From contig JAZRAB010000132.1 of the NCBI GenBank assembly GCA_045634345.1, positions 1 to 14,071 on the forward strand: a DNA stretch of 14,071 nucleotides, written 5' to 3'. The stretch is from Flemingiibacterium sp045634345. Lineage in GTDB: Bacteria; Bacillota; Clostridia; Oscillospirales; CAG-272. Each line of letters begins with the position of its first letter. The stretch's first letter is position 1. Made by a program: the position numbers and the translations under genes. Below the pieces are notes generated by a model that was not told the origin of the DNA, made no database searches, and saw nothing but the letters and a program-made list of their open reading frames with translations. Positions 1 to 6,187 of the stretch are shown here, one piece after another.

Positions 1-90
1 GGGCGCATCGGCGTTTGAGAGCAGCGCCGCCCCCTGCGATTCGGCAGGCAAGGCAATGCCTTGCAAGGAGCATCAACAATCGAAGGATAA
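1..90 (+). repeat. Partial, diverged copy of the structured repeat element (right end)
   Basis: This stretch resembles the right half of the full element at 2417-2729. Shared blocks include ATCGG-GTTTGAG near position 7, a GCCCCC tract, GGCAGGC near 43-49 and the identical 12-mer AAGGAGCATCAA (65-76 here, 2683-2694 there). The small hairpin GGTGC-AAC-GCACC of the full copy is replaced here by AAGGC-AAT-GCCTT (50-62), so pairing is kept while three base pairs changed. The copy is truncated by the window start and lacks the outer end of the terminal repeat. It ends about 30 bases before the ispD start. The open frame running through it into ispD should not be read as part of the protein. Confidence 0.6.
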
Positions 91-119
91 ACAATAAACA
101 AAAAAAGGAAACGACAAAA

Positions 120-872
120 ATGAAGATATCAACAAAAGAAATAGCGTCCCTCGTGCGAACACTGTCGCGGACTGCAAACAAGCCGCACTTCACATCCGCA
201 ATAATCGCCGCCGCAGGAAGCGGCACACGCATGGAATGCGAGACCACCAAACAGCAGCTTACCCTCTGCGGCATGCCAATCATCGTGCGTACACTCAAAG
301 CGTTCGAGGAGAGCGAATATATAAACGAAATCATCGTTGTCGCGCGTGAGGATGAAATACCGCTGTATGAAAAATACAAAGCCGACTACGCCCTTACAAA
401 GATAACCGCCGTAGTGAGCGGCGGCGAGACTCGTCAGGACTCGGTACTGCGAGGCTTTGAGGCAATCTCCGACAAATCGGATTTTGTCGCTATCCACGAC
501 GGTGCGCGATGTCTTATCACTGCGGAGAAGATAAACTCCGTCCTTGCCGAAGTCTTTCGCTGCGGTGCGGCTACTGCGGCGACTCGCGTGACCGACACAG
601 TCAAGCGCGCGAACAGTAAAAATTACATTACCGAAACGATAGACCGCCGTGAGCTGTGGCTTGCGCAAACACCGCAGATTTTCAAAACCGAGCTTTACCG
701 CGCGGCAGCATATGTAGCAAAGGACGAAGGCTTCACCGCGACCGATGACAACGCACTCGCCGAGCATGTGGGATTTGATGTAAAGCTTGTCGACTGCGGC
801 GCGGATAATATCAAGATCACCACAAAGTCCGATCTTGCCATAGCCGAGGTAATACTACGAAACCGTAAATAA
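120..872 (+). CDS. ispD: 2-C-methyl-D-erythritol 4-phosphate cytidylyltransferase
   Basis: IspD couples CTP to methylerythritol phosphate in the non-mevalonate (MEP) route to isoprenoid precursors, in the cytoplasm. The predicted protein has 250 residues (family usually about 230). The nucleotide-binding signature AAAGSGTRM is at residues 30-38, with Arg37 and Lys44 (in TTKQQ) matching the conserved CTP-binding Arg and Lys. DGAR is at 127-130, DRRELWLAQTPQIF at 175-188, TDDNA at 208-212 and IKIT at 231-234, all IspD hallmarks. The usual PKQ is TKQ here. I chose ATG 120 because an AAGGAA ribosome site lies about ten bases upstream. An in-frame ATG at 15 lies inside repeat DNA and would add a meaningless extension. 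About 24 residues precede the usual core start. A hairpin terminator follows at once, so ispD ends its transcript. Confidence 0.93.
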   Translation: MKISTKEIASLVRTLSRTANKPHFTSAIIAAAGSGTRMECETTKQQLTLCGMPIIVRTLKAFEESEYINEIIVVAREDEIPLYEKYKADYALTKITAVVSGGETRQDSVLRGFEAISDKSDFVAIHDGARCLITAEKINSVLAEVFRCGAATAATRVTDTVKRANSKNYITETIDRRELWLAQTPQIFKTELYRAAAYVAKDEGFTATDDNALAEHVGFDVKLVDCGADNIKITTKSDLAIAEVILRNRK

Positions 873-873
873 A

Positions 874-920
874 AGAATGCCGAGCCACCGTATTACGGTA
901 AGCTCGGCGTTCTCTTGTTT
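874..920. terminator. Bidirectional intrinsic terminator between ispD and the convergent Asn/Gln-rich gene
   Basis: A 12-base arm AGAATGCCGAGC (874-885) pairs with GCTCGGCGTTCT (902-913), with one G-T pair. An inner ACCGT/ACGGT stem lies within the loop. On the + strand a T-rich run follows. On the - strand the hairpin begins a few bases beyond the stop at 919 and is followed by TTTTATTT. It overlaps the 3' ends of both convergent genes and probably serves both. Confidence 0.8.
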
Positions 921-1074
921 AGCGGTCTACTCTGTTGTTGTTCTGATTCTGGTTCTGGTTGCTTCTGTTCTGGTTGTTGCTGTTGTTCTGGTTGTTCTGA
1001 TTCTGGTTCTGATTGCTCTTGTTCTGATTGTTCTGATTGTTCTGATTCTGGTTCTGGTTTCTCTCGTTATTCAC
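919..1074 (-). CDS. Small Asn/Gln-rich repetitive peptide (51 aa), function unknown
   Basis: I do not recognise a family. After the N-terminal MNNER, almost every residue is Asn or Gln, arranged as three imperfect repeats that each begin NQNQNQNN and are separated by KS or RS. The tail is NNNRVDR. The GTG start at 1074 is chosen because AAGGAG lies eight bases upstream with correct spacing. An in-frame ATG at 1116 would add 14 residues but has no ribosome site. The gene converges on ispD and shares its bidirectional terminator. The opposite strand also stays open (877-1125) and would encode a Leu/Val-rich chain, but it has no ribosome site and overlaps the terminator, so I reject it. There is no signal peptide and no hydrophobic segment. 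Low-complexity Asn/Gln composition suggests a disordered, perhaps self-associating or coat-type peptide, which is inference only. Confidence 0.6.
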   Translation of the reverse strand: MNNERNQNQNQNNQNNQNKSNQNQNQNNQNNSNNQNRSNQNQNQNNNRVDR

Positions 1075-1157
1075 TTTGAATACTCCTTGTTCGAGCGTGC
1101 CGCCGGCACTGCCCATATTTTTTAAATTTCAAGCGGCATTGCTCGAAATTTACATAA

Positions 1158-1187
1158 TAAGTATTTGCGCATGAACGAAAAATATAC
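1158..1187 (-). promoter_or_regulatory. Weak candidate sporulation (sigma-E-like) promoter for the Asn/Gln-rich gene
   Basis: On the - strand, GTATATT (1181-1187) is followed after 15 bases by AATACTTA (1158-1165). The first matches the sigma-E -35 consensus (GHATATT). The second matches only part of the -10 consensus (CATACAHT). No good vegetative promoter was seen upstream of this gene. The stretch is A/T-rich and such matches arise by chance. Confidence 0.2.
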
Positions 1188-1233
1188 GCAAAAATTTTCA
1201 TTCATAAGCGTATGATTTTGGCTTGCAAAGCAC

Positions 1234-1262
1234 TTGACATTTTTTGAAAAAATGCTTATAAT
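1234..1262 (+). promoter_or_regulatory. Consensus vegetative (sigma-A) promoter of the GpsA-family gene
   Basis: TTGACA (1234-1239) and TATAAT (1257-1262) are both perfect consensus hexamers separated by 17 bases. The expected transcript start is near 1269, giving a leader of about 33 bases that contains GGAG at 1291 before the ATG at 1302. This predicts strong constitutive expression. Confidence 0.9.
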
Positions 1263-1301
1263 GTAATCATGTGAAAACTTATATTTTTATGGAGAAATAT
1301 T

Positions 1302-2354
1302 ATGGCTATCGTAACAATAATAGGCGCAGGAATGATGGGCTCGGCGCTCGCATTCCCGGCAAGAGAAAACGGCAATAATGTACGCATCGTCGGCACCCCG
1401 CTTGACAGAGATATCATCGACGCATGCATTAAGACAAATACCCACCTCAAGCACAAAACGCCTTTCCCCGACGGTGTTGAATATTATCAGATTGAAGATA
1501 TTGAGACTGCCATTGAGGGCGCGGACCTTATCATCGGAGGCGTTTCAAGCTTCGGAGTTGATTGGTTCGGCGACTTCGTGCTTCCGAAAATCCCCGAGTC
1601 CACCCCCATACTCACTGTCACTAAGGGACTGATGGACACCCCCGAAGGTGAGCTTCTCGCATACCCCGAGGTGTGGCGCAGAGTCGCAGAAAAGAACGGC
1701 AAAAAATATTCACTGAACGCAGTCGGCGGTCCTTGCACAAGCTACGAGCTTGTGGCGCACGATCAGACTGAAGTAGCATTCTGCGGCGATGACATGGAAA
1801 CCCTTAAAAAGATAAAAAAGATAATGGCAACAGACTATTATCACATCAGCCTTTCCACAGACGTTATCGGGATCGAAAGCGCAGTCGCCCTAAAAAACGG
1901 CTACGCCCTTGCCGTCGCGCTGACCATCGGACTCAACCAAAAGGAATTTGGGCTTGACAGCGAACTGCACTTCAATTCGCAGGCGGCTATCTTCGGTCAA
2001 GCGGTCAAAGAGATGTACAAGCTTCTCGACTATCAAGGTGCGGCAACACTCGAAAACATGTCCGTCGGTTACGGCGATCTTTACGTAACCGTTTACGGCG
2101 GAAGAACAAGACTCGCAGGCATCCTTCTCGGCAGAGGTCTTGACATTGACGAGGTCAAAGCCGAGCTAAACGGTGTTACGCTTGAATCGCTCGTCGTCGC
2201 CGACCGCGTAGCTCGCGCAATTCGCATCGCCGCCGAAAGAGGCAAGCTTGACACGGCTGATTTTCCACTTCTCTGTCATGTTGACGACATCTTAAGAAAG
2301 AAAGTCGCCGTGAATATTCCGTGGGATGAGTTTACTTTCGTTTACGAGAAATAA
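1302..2354 (+). CDS. gpsA: NAD(P)-dependent glycerol-3-phosphate dehydrogenase family protein
   Basis: GpsA-type enzymes reduce dihydroxyacetone phosphate to sn-glycerol 3-phosphate, the backbone for phospholipids. The predicted protein has 350 residues, slightly longer than usual. An N-terminal Rossmann fold carries GAGMMG (8-13). Lys108 lies in TVTKG, a Gly-Gly-Pro segment follows at 142-144, and Lys198 in ALKNG corresponds to the catalytic Lys of the family. GDLYVT is conserved in the C-terminal helical domain. The canonical GPSFA is replaced by GGPCTSYE, and the Trp after the second Gly of the dinucleotide motif is Met. This is therefore a divergent branch and the substrate is less certain than the fold. 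Start ATG 1302 has GGAG seven bases upstream. It has its own consensus promoter and a terminator immediately after, so it is monocistronic. Confidence 0.8.
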   Translation: MAIVTIIGAGMMGSALAFPARENGNNVRIVGTPLDRDIIDACIKTNTHLKHKTPFPDGVEYYQIEDIETAIEGADLIIGGVSSFGVDWFGDFVLPKIPESTPILTVTKGLMDTPEGELLAYPEVWRRVAEKNGKKYSLNAVGGPCTSYELVAHDQTEVAFCGDDMETLKKIKKIMATDYYHISLSTDVIGIESAVALKNGYALAVALTIGLNQKEFGLDSELHFNSQAAIFGQAVKEMYKLLDYQGAATLENMSVGYGDLYVTVYGGRTRLAGILLGRGLDIDEVKAELNGVTLESLVVADRVARAIRIAAERGKLDTADFPLLCHVDDILRKKVAVNIPWDEFTFVYEK

Positions 2355-2371
2355 AGTCAACTTATTAATCC

Positions 2372-2408
2372 GGAGCTGTTGGGTTGAGACCTGACAGCTC
2401 CATTTTAT
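2372..2408 (+). terminator. Intrinsic terminator after the GpsA-family gene
   Basis: GGAGCTGT (2372-2379) pairs perfectly with ACAGCTCC (2394-2401), with a possible inner GGT/ACC stem. ATTTTATGT follows. It starts 17 bases after the stop codon and lies just upstream of the repeat element. Confidence 0.75.
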
Positions 2409-2416
2409 GTACGGCA

Positions 2417-2729
2417 AATTTGAGTTTATAGGGGAGTTTGCGCTTCGAGCATTGTTGCTCCTTGCGGTGCTTTGCACCGCCTACCGATACGCAGAGAGGA
2501 ACCATTTGCGCTCAGACGCCGCTCCAAAGGTTCCCCTCTGCACTCCCCTCCTTGGCTCGGCTGAGCCGAGCCGGGTGGGGGTGTCGGGGGCGGGTGGATC
2601 GGTGTTTGAGCGCAACGTCGCCCCCGACCGAGCGGCGGCATTGCCGCCGCGAGCAATCCCGGCAGGCGGTGCAACGCACCTCAAGGAGCATCAATGCTCG
2701 AAGCGCAAACTCCCCTATAAACTCAAATT
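2417..2729. repeat. 313-bp structured palindromic repeat (MITE-like) with ~70-bp terminal inverted repeats
   Basis: The left end (2417-2484) and the reverse complement of the right end (2663-2729) match over about 68 bases with only four internal mismatches. Each end contains two small hairpins: GAGCA/TGCTC (2447-2460 and 2686-2699) and GGTGC/GCACC (2466-2478 and 2668-2680). The centre adds four more: 2491-2503 with 2529-2541, 2554-2561 with 2565-2572 (perfect), 2583-2592 with 2619-2628 (perfect 10 bp), and 2632-2640 with 2642-2650. It is G/C-rich in the middle and A/T-rich at its tips. It encodes no recognisable transposase, and I saw no clear target duplication. A related right end sits at 1-90. 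It fills the 409-base gap between the GpsA-family gene and the next gene and stays open in several frames, producing false ORFs. It could be a non-autonomous transposon, a REP-type unit or a structured RNA. Confidence 0.85.
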
Positions 2730-2763
2730 CACCCATCAAAAAACCAAAGAAAGGATCAATGCC

Positions 2764-4155
2764 ATGCCACTTCCTTACATACCGGAAACTATCACCGTCC
2801 ACCTCGGCGCTCCCGATGCGGGAGCCGAAAATGTAACCGTCTCATTCCCAGACTATATAAAAAATGTAGCATCAAGCGAGATTTATCCCACATGGCCGGA
2901 GAGTGCGATACGTGCAAATATTTACGCACAGATATCCTATGCCCTGAACCGTATCTACACCGAATATTACCGCAGTCGCGGATATGATTTTGATATAACG
3001 AACTCAACCGCCATAGATCAGTCTTTTGTGGCAGGACGCGATATCTTTGACAACATCTCCGCCATAGTCGATGATATCTTCAACGATTATCTCGTCCGTC
3101 CCGGTGAGGTTCAGCCGCTGTTTGCACAGTACTGCGACGGGATTGAAGTCCAGTGCGAAGGTCTCTCTCAATGGGGGAGCGTTGATCTAGCCGAGCAGGG
3201 CTTGACGCCATACGAAATCCTGACTCGTTACTACGGCACAAATCTCAACATCAACACCGACACGCCTATACTTCCCTACAGCGAATCCCTACCATACCGT
3301 CCGCTTCGCATCGGCACCTTCGGCAATGATGTGCGAACAGTACAAATACGCCTAAACCGTATTTCCGCCAATTATCCGTCAATACCGAAAATATATCCGG
3401 TGGACGGAGTTTTCGGCATATCCACAGAAAATGCAGTACGTGAATTTCAGAGAGTATTCGACCTGACACAGGACGGCATTGTAGGTCCTGCGACATGGTA
3501 TAAAATTCTGCAACTTTACAATGGCGTCAAGCGCCTGAACGCACTTGCGAGTGAAGGACTCACCCTCGCCGATGTTTCGACGCAGTTTCCCACCGAGCTT
3601 TCTCCGGGTGATGAGAGCATATATGTACGGGAGTTCCAATATTTCCTGAATGTGCTCGGTGAAAATTTAGAGGTAATCCCCACCGTCGCAATAGACGGCA
3701 GCTTCGGCCCTGCCACCGAAACGGCTGTCCGTGCATTCCAAGAGGCATACGGTCTGCCTGTCACCGGAATAGTTGATGAAGCGACTTGGGTAGAGCTGTA
3801 TAACGCTTACCGAGGCATTCTTCTCTCATCTCCACAGTACTACAACGGCGTGCCGATAACGGTTTTTCCGGGTTATCTTCTGGTGTTCGGCATGCAGGGG
3901 GATGAAATACGTCTGCTTCAAGAGTATCTTTTCACAATATCTGAGGTTTACACCGAGGTGCCGCCGCCGGATGTCAACGGTGTATTCGGTACGGCTACCC
4001 GAGATGCGGTAACAGCTTTCCAAAATTTTTTTGGCCTCAATCCTACCGGCATCGTCGATGCGCTTACATGGGATGCAATCACAGATGCATACAGTGATGT
4101 AGTATACAGCAATATGGCTGCCGAAGGGCAGTTTGCCGGAAATACGCTTTCCTGA
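2764..4155 (+). CDS. SpoIID-like domain protein with three peptidoglycan-binding repeats
   Basis: 463 residues. Residues about 25-165 resemble the SpoIID/LytB (amidase-enhancer, lytic transglycosylase) domain. ASSEIYP at 36-42 places Glu39 where SpoIID has its catalytic Glu in a SEMP-like motif. FDITNST follows at 76-82, then GLSQWGSVDLAEQG at 133-146 and EILTRYYG at 151-158, like the SpoIID SQWGA..A..G..EIL.YYY end. Three PG_binding_1 units follow at about 184-250, 279-348 and 374-442, each with a DG-FG-T-AV-FQ core and a TG-V-TW end. I chose ATG 2764, nine bases after AAAGGA. The open frame back to 2407 is repeat DNA. From this start there is no signal peptide or membrane segment, so how it reaches the wall is unclear. 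The next gene starts 12 bases after its stop. A role in spore-wall remodelling is inferred. Confidence 0.82.
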   Translation: MPLPYIPETITVHLGAPDAGAENVTVSFPDYIKNVASSEIYPTWPESAIRANIYAQISYALNRIYTEYYRSRGYDFDITNSTAIDQSFVAGRDIFDNISAIVDDIFNDYLVRPGEVQPLFAQYCDGIEVQCEGLSQWGSVDLAEQGLTPYEILTRYYGTNLNINTDTPILPYSESLPYRPLRIGTFGNDVRTVQIRLNRISANYPSIPKIYPVDGVFGISTENAVREFQRVFDLTQDGIVGPATWYKILQLYNGVKRLNALASEGLTLADVSTQFPTELSPGDESIYVREFQYFLNVLGENLEVIPTVAIDGSFGPATETAVRAFQEAYGLPVTGIVDEATWVELYNAYRGILLSSPQYYNGVPITVFPGYLLVFGMQGDEIRLLQEYLFTISEVYTEVPPPDVNGVFGTATRDAVTAFQNFFGLNPTGIVDALTWDAITDAYSDVVYSNMAAEGQFAGNTLS

Positions 4156-4166
4156 AAGGAGACACC

Positions 4167-4694
4167 GTGAGAAACATTACAGATGAAAAGAACAGCATCT
4201 ACGAGCTTCAGCGCTATTTGAGGGAGCTTCATTACGACACGCGCGGTGAGATACCGTTTGTAAATCCCGACGGCATATACGGTCCCGAAACAGTCGCGGC
4301 GGTTGAAGCATTTCAGAGGCTTCACGGAATACCGATAACGGGACGGGTAAATAACGCCACATGGGACGCTATATACAGAGAGTATTCAGACTCGCTTATT
4401 CGCCGCGCACGCCCCAATTCGATATACCCATTCCCGGAAGAGGACGGATATGAGATAGAAGCGGGTGAATACTCCGATATCGTTGCAATAGTACAGTTTA
4501 TGCTTCGTCTGCTTGCAAATGCCTATGATAATATCGACGGTCTGCCTCCTGAGGGTATTTATAATGAAGCTACCATAAAAGATATCAGGGCGTTTCAGGA
4601 AACACACCGTTTACCCGTGACCGGACGTGTTGACAAAGCGACGTGGAACGCACTCGCGGAGGCGTATAATAGGTTAAATCACATTGATAATTGA
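4167..4694 (+). CDS. Small protein with two peptidoglycan-binding domains
   Basis: 175 residues, GTG start, with AAAGGAG directly after the stop of the preceding gene (4156-4161), so the two genes are co-transcribed. Two PG_binding_1-type units are visible at about residues 9-70 and 103-167. The first carries DGIYGPETVAAVEAFQ (35-50) and TGR-ATW (58-66). The second carries EGIYNEATIKDIRAFQ (129-144) and TGRVDKATW (152-160). No catalytic domain, signal peptide or membrane segment is visible. It looks like a stand-alone wall-binding partner of the upstream SpoIID-like protein, probably arising by duplication of its C-terminal repeats. The molecular task is unknown. A strong hairpin terminator follows. 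Confidence 0.82.
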   Translation: MRNITDEKNSIYELQRYLRELHYDTRGEIPFVNPDGIYGPETVAAVEAFQRLHGIPITGRVNNATWDAIYREYSDSLIRRARPNSIYPFPEEDGYEIEAGEYSDIVAIVQFMLRLLANAYDNIDGLPPEGIYNEATIKDIRAFQETHRLPVTGRVDKATWNALAEAYNRLNHIDN

Positions 4695-4722
4695 TGTTGC
4701 TGTAAAATCAAAGTGGCAAATA

Positions 4723-4756
4723 AAAAATCCGTGCCTGTGCACGGATTTTTTGTTTT
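4723..4756. terminator. Bidirectional intrinsic terminator between the peptidoglycan-binding pair and yebC
   Basis: A long A-run plus ATCCGTGC pairs with GCACGGAT plus a T-run around a four-base loop (centre near 4736). It is flanked by A on the left and T on the right, so it works in both directions. It ends the + strand pair and, on the - strand, lies at the yebC stop (4755-4757). Confidence 0.9.
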
Positions 4757-5489
4757 ATTCCTCGTCGGAATTTTCCCAGTTGTGATAAACCTCGATAACG
4801 TCATCGTTGTCTTCAAGCGCCTCAATGAGCTTGTTCATGTTCTTTATATCATCCTCGCCGGTGAGAGTAACATAGCTAGCCGGAATTTTATCGGTATCAG
4901 CGGATATGATAGCATATCCCTTATCCGCAAGTGCCGCACGGACTGCCTCGAGATCGTCGGTCTCGGTGGAAATTTCAAACACGCCGTCCTCGGATGCGAA
5001 ATCTGCCGCACCTGCCTCGAGTGCATCCTCCATGAGCTGATCCTCGTCTATCTTACCGTCGTTTTCAATAACGATCACGCCCTTTTCGGTAAACATAAAG
5101 CTTACGCATCCCGTTGTACCGAGATTGCCGCCAAACTTATCGAAATAGTGGCGAACATCGGATGCGGTACGGTTGCGGTTATCAGTAGTCGCCTCAACGA
5201 TTACGGCAACACCGCATGGGCCGTAGCCCTCGTACACAATCTCCTCGTACTCCGCACCGTCGGCGCTTGATGCCTTCTTGATGATACGGTCGATATTATC
5301 GTTAGGAACATTGTTAGCCTTCGCCTTTGCAATAAGCGATGCAAGCTTGCTGTTCGATACGGGATCGGGGCCGCCCTCTTTTACGGCAATCGCCATCTCT
5401 TTACCGATCTTGGTGAAAATCTTCGCACGCTGTGCGTCGGTCTTCTCCTTTTTATGCATTATGTTTTTCCATTTGCTATGTCCTGACAT
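4755..5489 (-). CDS. yebC: YebC/PmpR (TACO1) family protein
   Basis: 244 residues, full length for the family. The N-terminus MSGHSKWKNIMHKK is the family hallmark, followed by the internal signatures EGYGPCGVA (87-95), near-canonical ATTDNRNRT and GGNLG. YebC-family members were long described as DNA-binding regulators. More recent work on homologues (mitochondrial TACO1 and bacterial YebC-type proteins) points to a role in translation of difficult stretches such as polyproline. Which applies here cannot be told from sequence. A good AGGAGAT ribosome site lies about eight bases before the ATG. It is the last gene in the argS-restriction-methylase-yebC direction. The 54-base gap from the methylase shows only a weak AATAAC/GTTATT hairpin and no clear promoter. 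Confidence 0.95.
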   Translation of the reverse strand: MSGHSKWKNIMHKKEKTDAQRAKIFTKIGKEMAIAVKEGGPDPVSNSKLASLIAKAKANNVPNDNIDRIIKKASSADGAEYEEIVYEGYGPCGVAVIVEATTDNRNRTASDVRHYFDKFGGNLGTTGCVSFMFTEKGVIVIENDGKIDEDQLMEDALEAGAADFASEDGVFEISTETDDLEAVRAALADKGYAIISADTDKIPASYVTLTGEDDIKNMNKLIEALEDNDDVIEVYHNWENSDEE

Positions 5490-5543
5490 TGTTTTTATCT
5501 CCTATGTTTTTCTTTTCAATTGATATTTAACAAATAACGTCTG

Positions 5544-6185
5544 TTATTGATTGGCAATCGTATGGTTTGAATATGTATTCCAAGTAGGTTCATAGTCATC
5601 CGTTGCTTGATTTCCCCACATATCCCAACCATATCTGTTTCCGCGAGCGAAAAGTTCCAAAAACGGTGACGGTGAACAGCTTTCAAGCAAGTGAATAAAT
5701 TCATCCGGCTTTCGAGAATGTTCTCTTTTCATCGCACGAATCAAATTCACCTGTGATCTTCCGGCATCCAAAGTTCTGTTTTTATCTCCTTTGATACCAA
5801 ACAACAATATTTCAGTTACATTTCTGAAATAAAAACCAACACCTCTTCCGTCTGGCATGCCATCTTTGCGAACCTTCTCCCACACAAGATTTGTTTTATA
5901 TTCAAATCCCCATGCCTTCATAACTTCTAAGCCCTCAGGCAATAGTGCATTTGGGACCCATAAATATAGATGACATTTTTCATCAGCTACATTAGAAACC
6001 GGTATTTTTTTTATTTCATCCAATGTCATAGTGGAATATCTGTTAAGCCTTTTATGCTCCGGTGCTACTTTACCGGTTCTATTCTGAAATTGCCACGGGG
6101 GATCGGCGTAAATGGTCTTGTATTTTTTACCAGCAGTGAAGTTAAGAAAATCTTCGATAGTGGTTTCAAACTCCAATTTTGTCAT
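5544..6185 (-). CDS. MT-A70 family adenine-specific DNA methyltransferase (type II modification enzyme)
   Basis: 213 residues. DPPW at 28-31 is the catalytic motif of N6-adenine methyltransferases of the MT-A70 group. HLYLWVPN (72-79) and the C-terminal LELFARGNRYGWDMWGN (176-192) are further family signatures and form the S-adenosylmethionine site. I chose ATG 6185 because GAGGGG lies eight bases upstream and it falls two bases after the TGA of the nuclease gene. The longer frame begins with TTG and overlaps that gene. It presumably methylates adenine in the nuclease's target to protect host DNA. The nuclease gene comes first, so translation of the methylase is likely coupled to it. It is more A/T-rich than its neighbours, which suggests acquisition by transfer. 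Confidence 0.9.
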   Translation of the reverse strand: MTKLEFETTIEDFLNFTAGKKYKTIYADPPWQFQNRTGKVAPEHKRLNRYSTMTLDEIKKIPVSNVADEKCHLYLWVPNALLPEGLEVMKAWGFEYKTNLVWEKVRKDGMPDGRGVGFYFRNVTEILLFGIKGDKNRTLDAGRSQVNLIRAMKREHSRKPDEFIHLLESCSPSPFLELFARGNRYGWDMWGNQATDDYEPTWNTYSNHTIANQ

Positions 6186-6187
6186 AA

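Noticed and set aside
15..119. N-terminal extension of IspD from an ATG at 15
   Set aside because: It lies in repeat DNA, has no ribosome site, and IspD is already full length from 120.
877..1125. Leu/Val-rich 82-residue ORF on the + strand
   Set aside because: It is the shadow of the Asn/Gln-rich gene, starts inside the terminator hairpin and has no ribosome site.
2407..2763. Extension of the SpoIID-like protein back to 2407, whose first part (RALLLLAVLCTA) looks like a signal peptide
   Set aside because: The hydrophobic stretch is encoded by the terminal inverted repeat, is followed by over 80 residues of repeat-derived sequence, and has no ribosome site. The start at 2764 does.
2426..2836. 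Several overlapping ORFs of 67-132 residues on both strands in the repeat
   Set aside because: They arise from the G/C-rich palindromes lacking stops. None has a ribosome site or recognisable motif.
5533..5548. AATAAC/GTTATT hairpin at the methylase stop as a terminator
   Set aside because: The stem is only six A/T-rich pairs with a poor T tail, so it is too weak to list.
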